From Planctomycetaceae bacterium (lineage in GTDB: Bacteria > Planctomycetota > Planctomycetia > Pirellulales > Thermoguttaceae), in contig JAISQH010000586.1 of assembly GCA_031274385.1 (NCBI GenBank), forward strand, positions 1 to 5,042: a stretch of 5,042 nucleotides of DNA. The letters run 5' to 3'. The position numbers were made by a program, and so were the translations under genes. The notes under the pieces were generated by a model. It searched no databases. It saw only the letters and a program-made list of their open reading frames with translations, and was not told where the DNA came from. Within the stretch, counting starts at the first letter, position 1; every line of letters begins with the position of its first letter. Positions 4,384 through 5,042 of the stretch are shown here, piece after piece.

Positions 4384-5042
4384 ATGATTGGTTCTTTTCA
4401 TACGCTGGCGTCAACAGAAAAGTTGCTGGCAGATTTTATGAAACAAATATCAAATCGCAATGACCGCGGCAAACCTTATTCCGATTCGGAAATGGGGATT
4501 CGTGTTGGTAAAATAGTGAACAAATATCATGTTGCGAAATATTTTGTTATCGAAATCAAGAACGGTCAATTTTCGTTTCATCGCAATTCCGAATCAATTC
4601 AACGTGAGTCAGAACTGGATGGTTTGTACGTGATTCGCACGAATGTTCCGCTGGAGCATGTGGTGCGGGATTACAAGCGGCTAGCGGATGTGGAGAAGAG
4701 TTTTCGTACAATAAAAACGACCATGCTCCAGATTCGTCCGATTTATCATCGGGCTGCGGATCGGGTGCGTGCGCATTTTTTGATTTGTATGTTGTCGTAT
4801 TATGTGGTGTGGCATTTGCGAATCGCGTGGCGGGAGTTTCTTTTTTGTGACGAGAACATTGAGGAAACGCGGGCAAATCGTAACCCGGTTGAAACGGCAA
4901 AACCGAACAGTCATTTAAAAGCCAAAAAAGCGAATTACAAGAAAATCAAATCAACACCAAGTAACAACTGCGAGACTCGGATTGAGAGTTTTTCATCAAT
5001 TATGAGTGAGCTTTCGAAAATTGTTAGGAATCAATGTTGTGT
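4384..5042 (+). pseudogene. IS1634-type (IS4 superfamily) DDE transposase, C-terminal remnant, open at window end
   Basis: An uninterrupted frame of 219 codons runs off the window edge. It matches the C-terminal half of IS1634-like transposases: LASTEKLLADF (8-18), MGIRVGKIVNKYHVAKYF (37-54), DGLYVIRTNVP (79-89), DYKRLADVEKSFRTIK (96-111), IRPIYHRAADRVRAHFLICM (117-136) and, near the end, IESFSSIMSELSKIVRN (200-216). Y97, E104 and K111 have the spacing of the IS4 superfamily YREK signature, where E104 would be the third catalytic acid. The two catalytic aspartates and several hundred N-terminal residues are missing: an in-frame TAG lies at 4360-4362 and the preceding DNA codes for another protein in another frame. 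Homology begins only around residue 7, next to the hairpin repeat. An intact copy would be about 550-600 aa, so this is a truncated, inactive relic, though still open. No terminal inverted repeat is visible. IS1634 family assignment is from motif memory, not a search. Confidence 0.85.
4384..5042 (+). mobile_element. Right-hand part of a decayed IS1634-like insertion sequence
   Basis: The transposase remnant defines this segment as what is left of an insertion sequence. The left end with its inverted repeat and the first part of the transposase has been lost at about 4361-4405. The right end lies beyond the window. The lack of internal stops suggests the truncation is fairly recent or that the frame survives by chance. 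Confidence 0.7.

Noticed and set aside
4556..4900. 114-codon minus-strand frame rich in Pro, His and Asn
   Set aside because: It is the shadow of the transposase remnant, whose + strand translation carries well-defined IS1634-type motifs.

Overview
The window looks like a piece of a bacterial chromosome, most likely from a planctomycete (Planctomycetota) or close relative of moderate GC content. This is inferred from three things: the style of the PgsA protein, with a GGDFSAKWIGKWKMAFQ stretch and a long loop before the last membrane helix; the near absence of Shine-Dalgarno sites apart from the one before yebC; and intergenic regions full of short dispersed hairpin repeats. No marker gene settles the taxonomy. 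All genes seen are on the + strand.

Layout. Positions 1-785 hold no credible gene. They contain AT-rich sequence, several small inverted repeats, a tandem GC-rich hairpin repeat (379-452), a 128-bp palindromic dispersed element (471-598) and a possible sigma70-type promoter (611-638). A ferredoxin-nitroreductase fusion gene follows (786-1577). The next gap is almost entirely repeats: a heptamer array, a second copy of the 128-bp palindrome (1645-1772) and a second, different heptamer array. That array abuts a strong Shine-Dalgarno site for yebC (1846-2613). After yebC come a tiny candidate ORF (2645-2716), pgsA (2716-3466, apparently frameshifted in a run of nine T), and an uncharacterised 265-aa protein (3555-4352). 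The right edge holds a 5'-truncated IS1634-type transposase remnant (4384 to the window end) that starts next to another hairpin repeat.

How the genes relate. yebC, the small ORF, pgsA and the 265-aa gene are co-directional with gaps of about 100 bp or less, and could form one transcript joining a translation/regulatory factor with phosphatidylglycerol synthesis. The nitroreductase is a separate unit bracketed by the two palindromes. The most unusual points are the pgsA frameshift in a T9 tract, the TAATG overlap of a 23-codon ORF with pgsA, and the repeat-only construction of the 1578-1845 gap. I found no CRISPR array, tRNA, rRNA or recognisable defence system.
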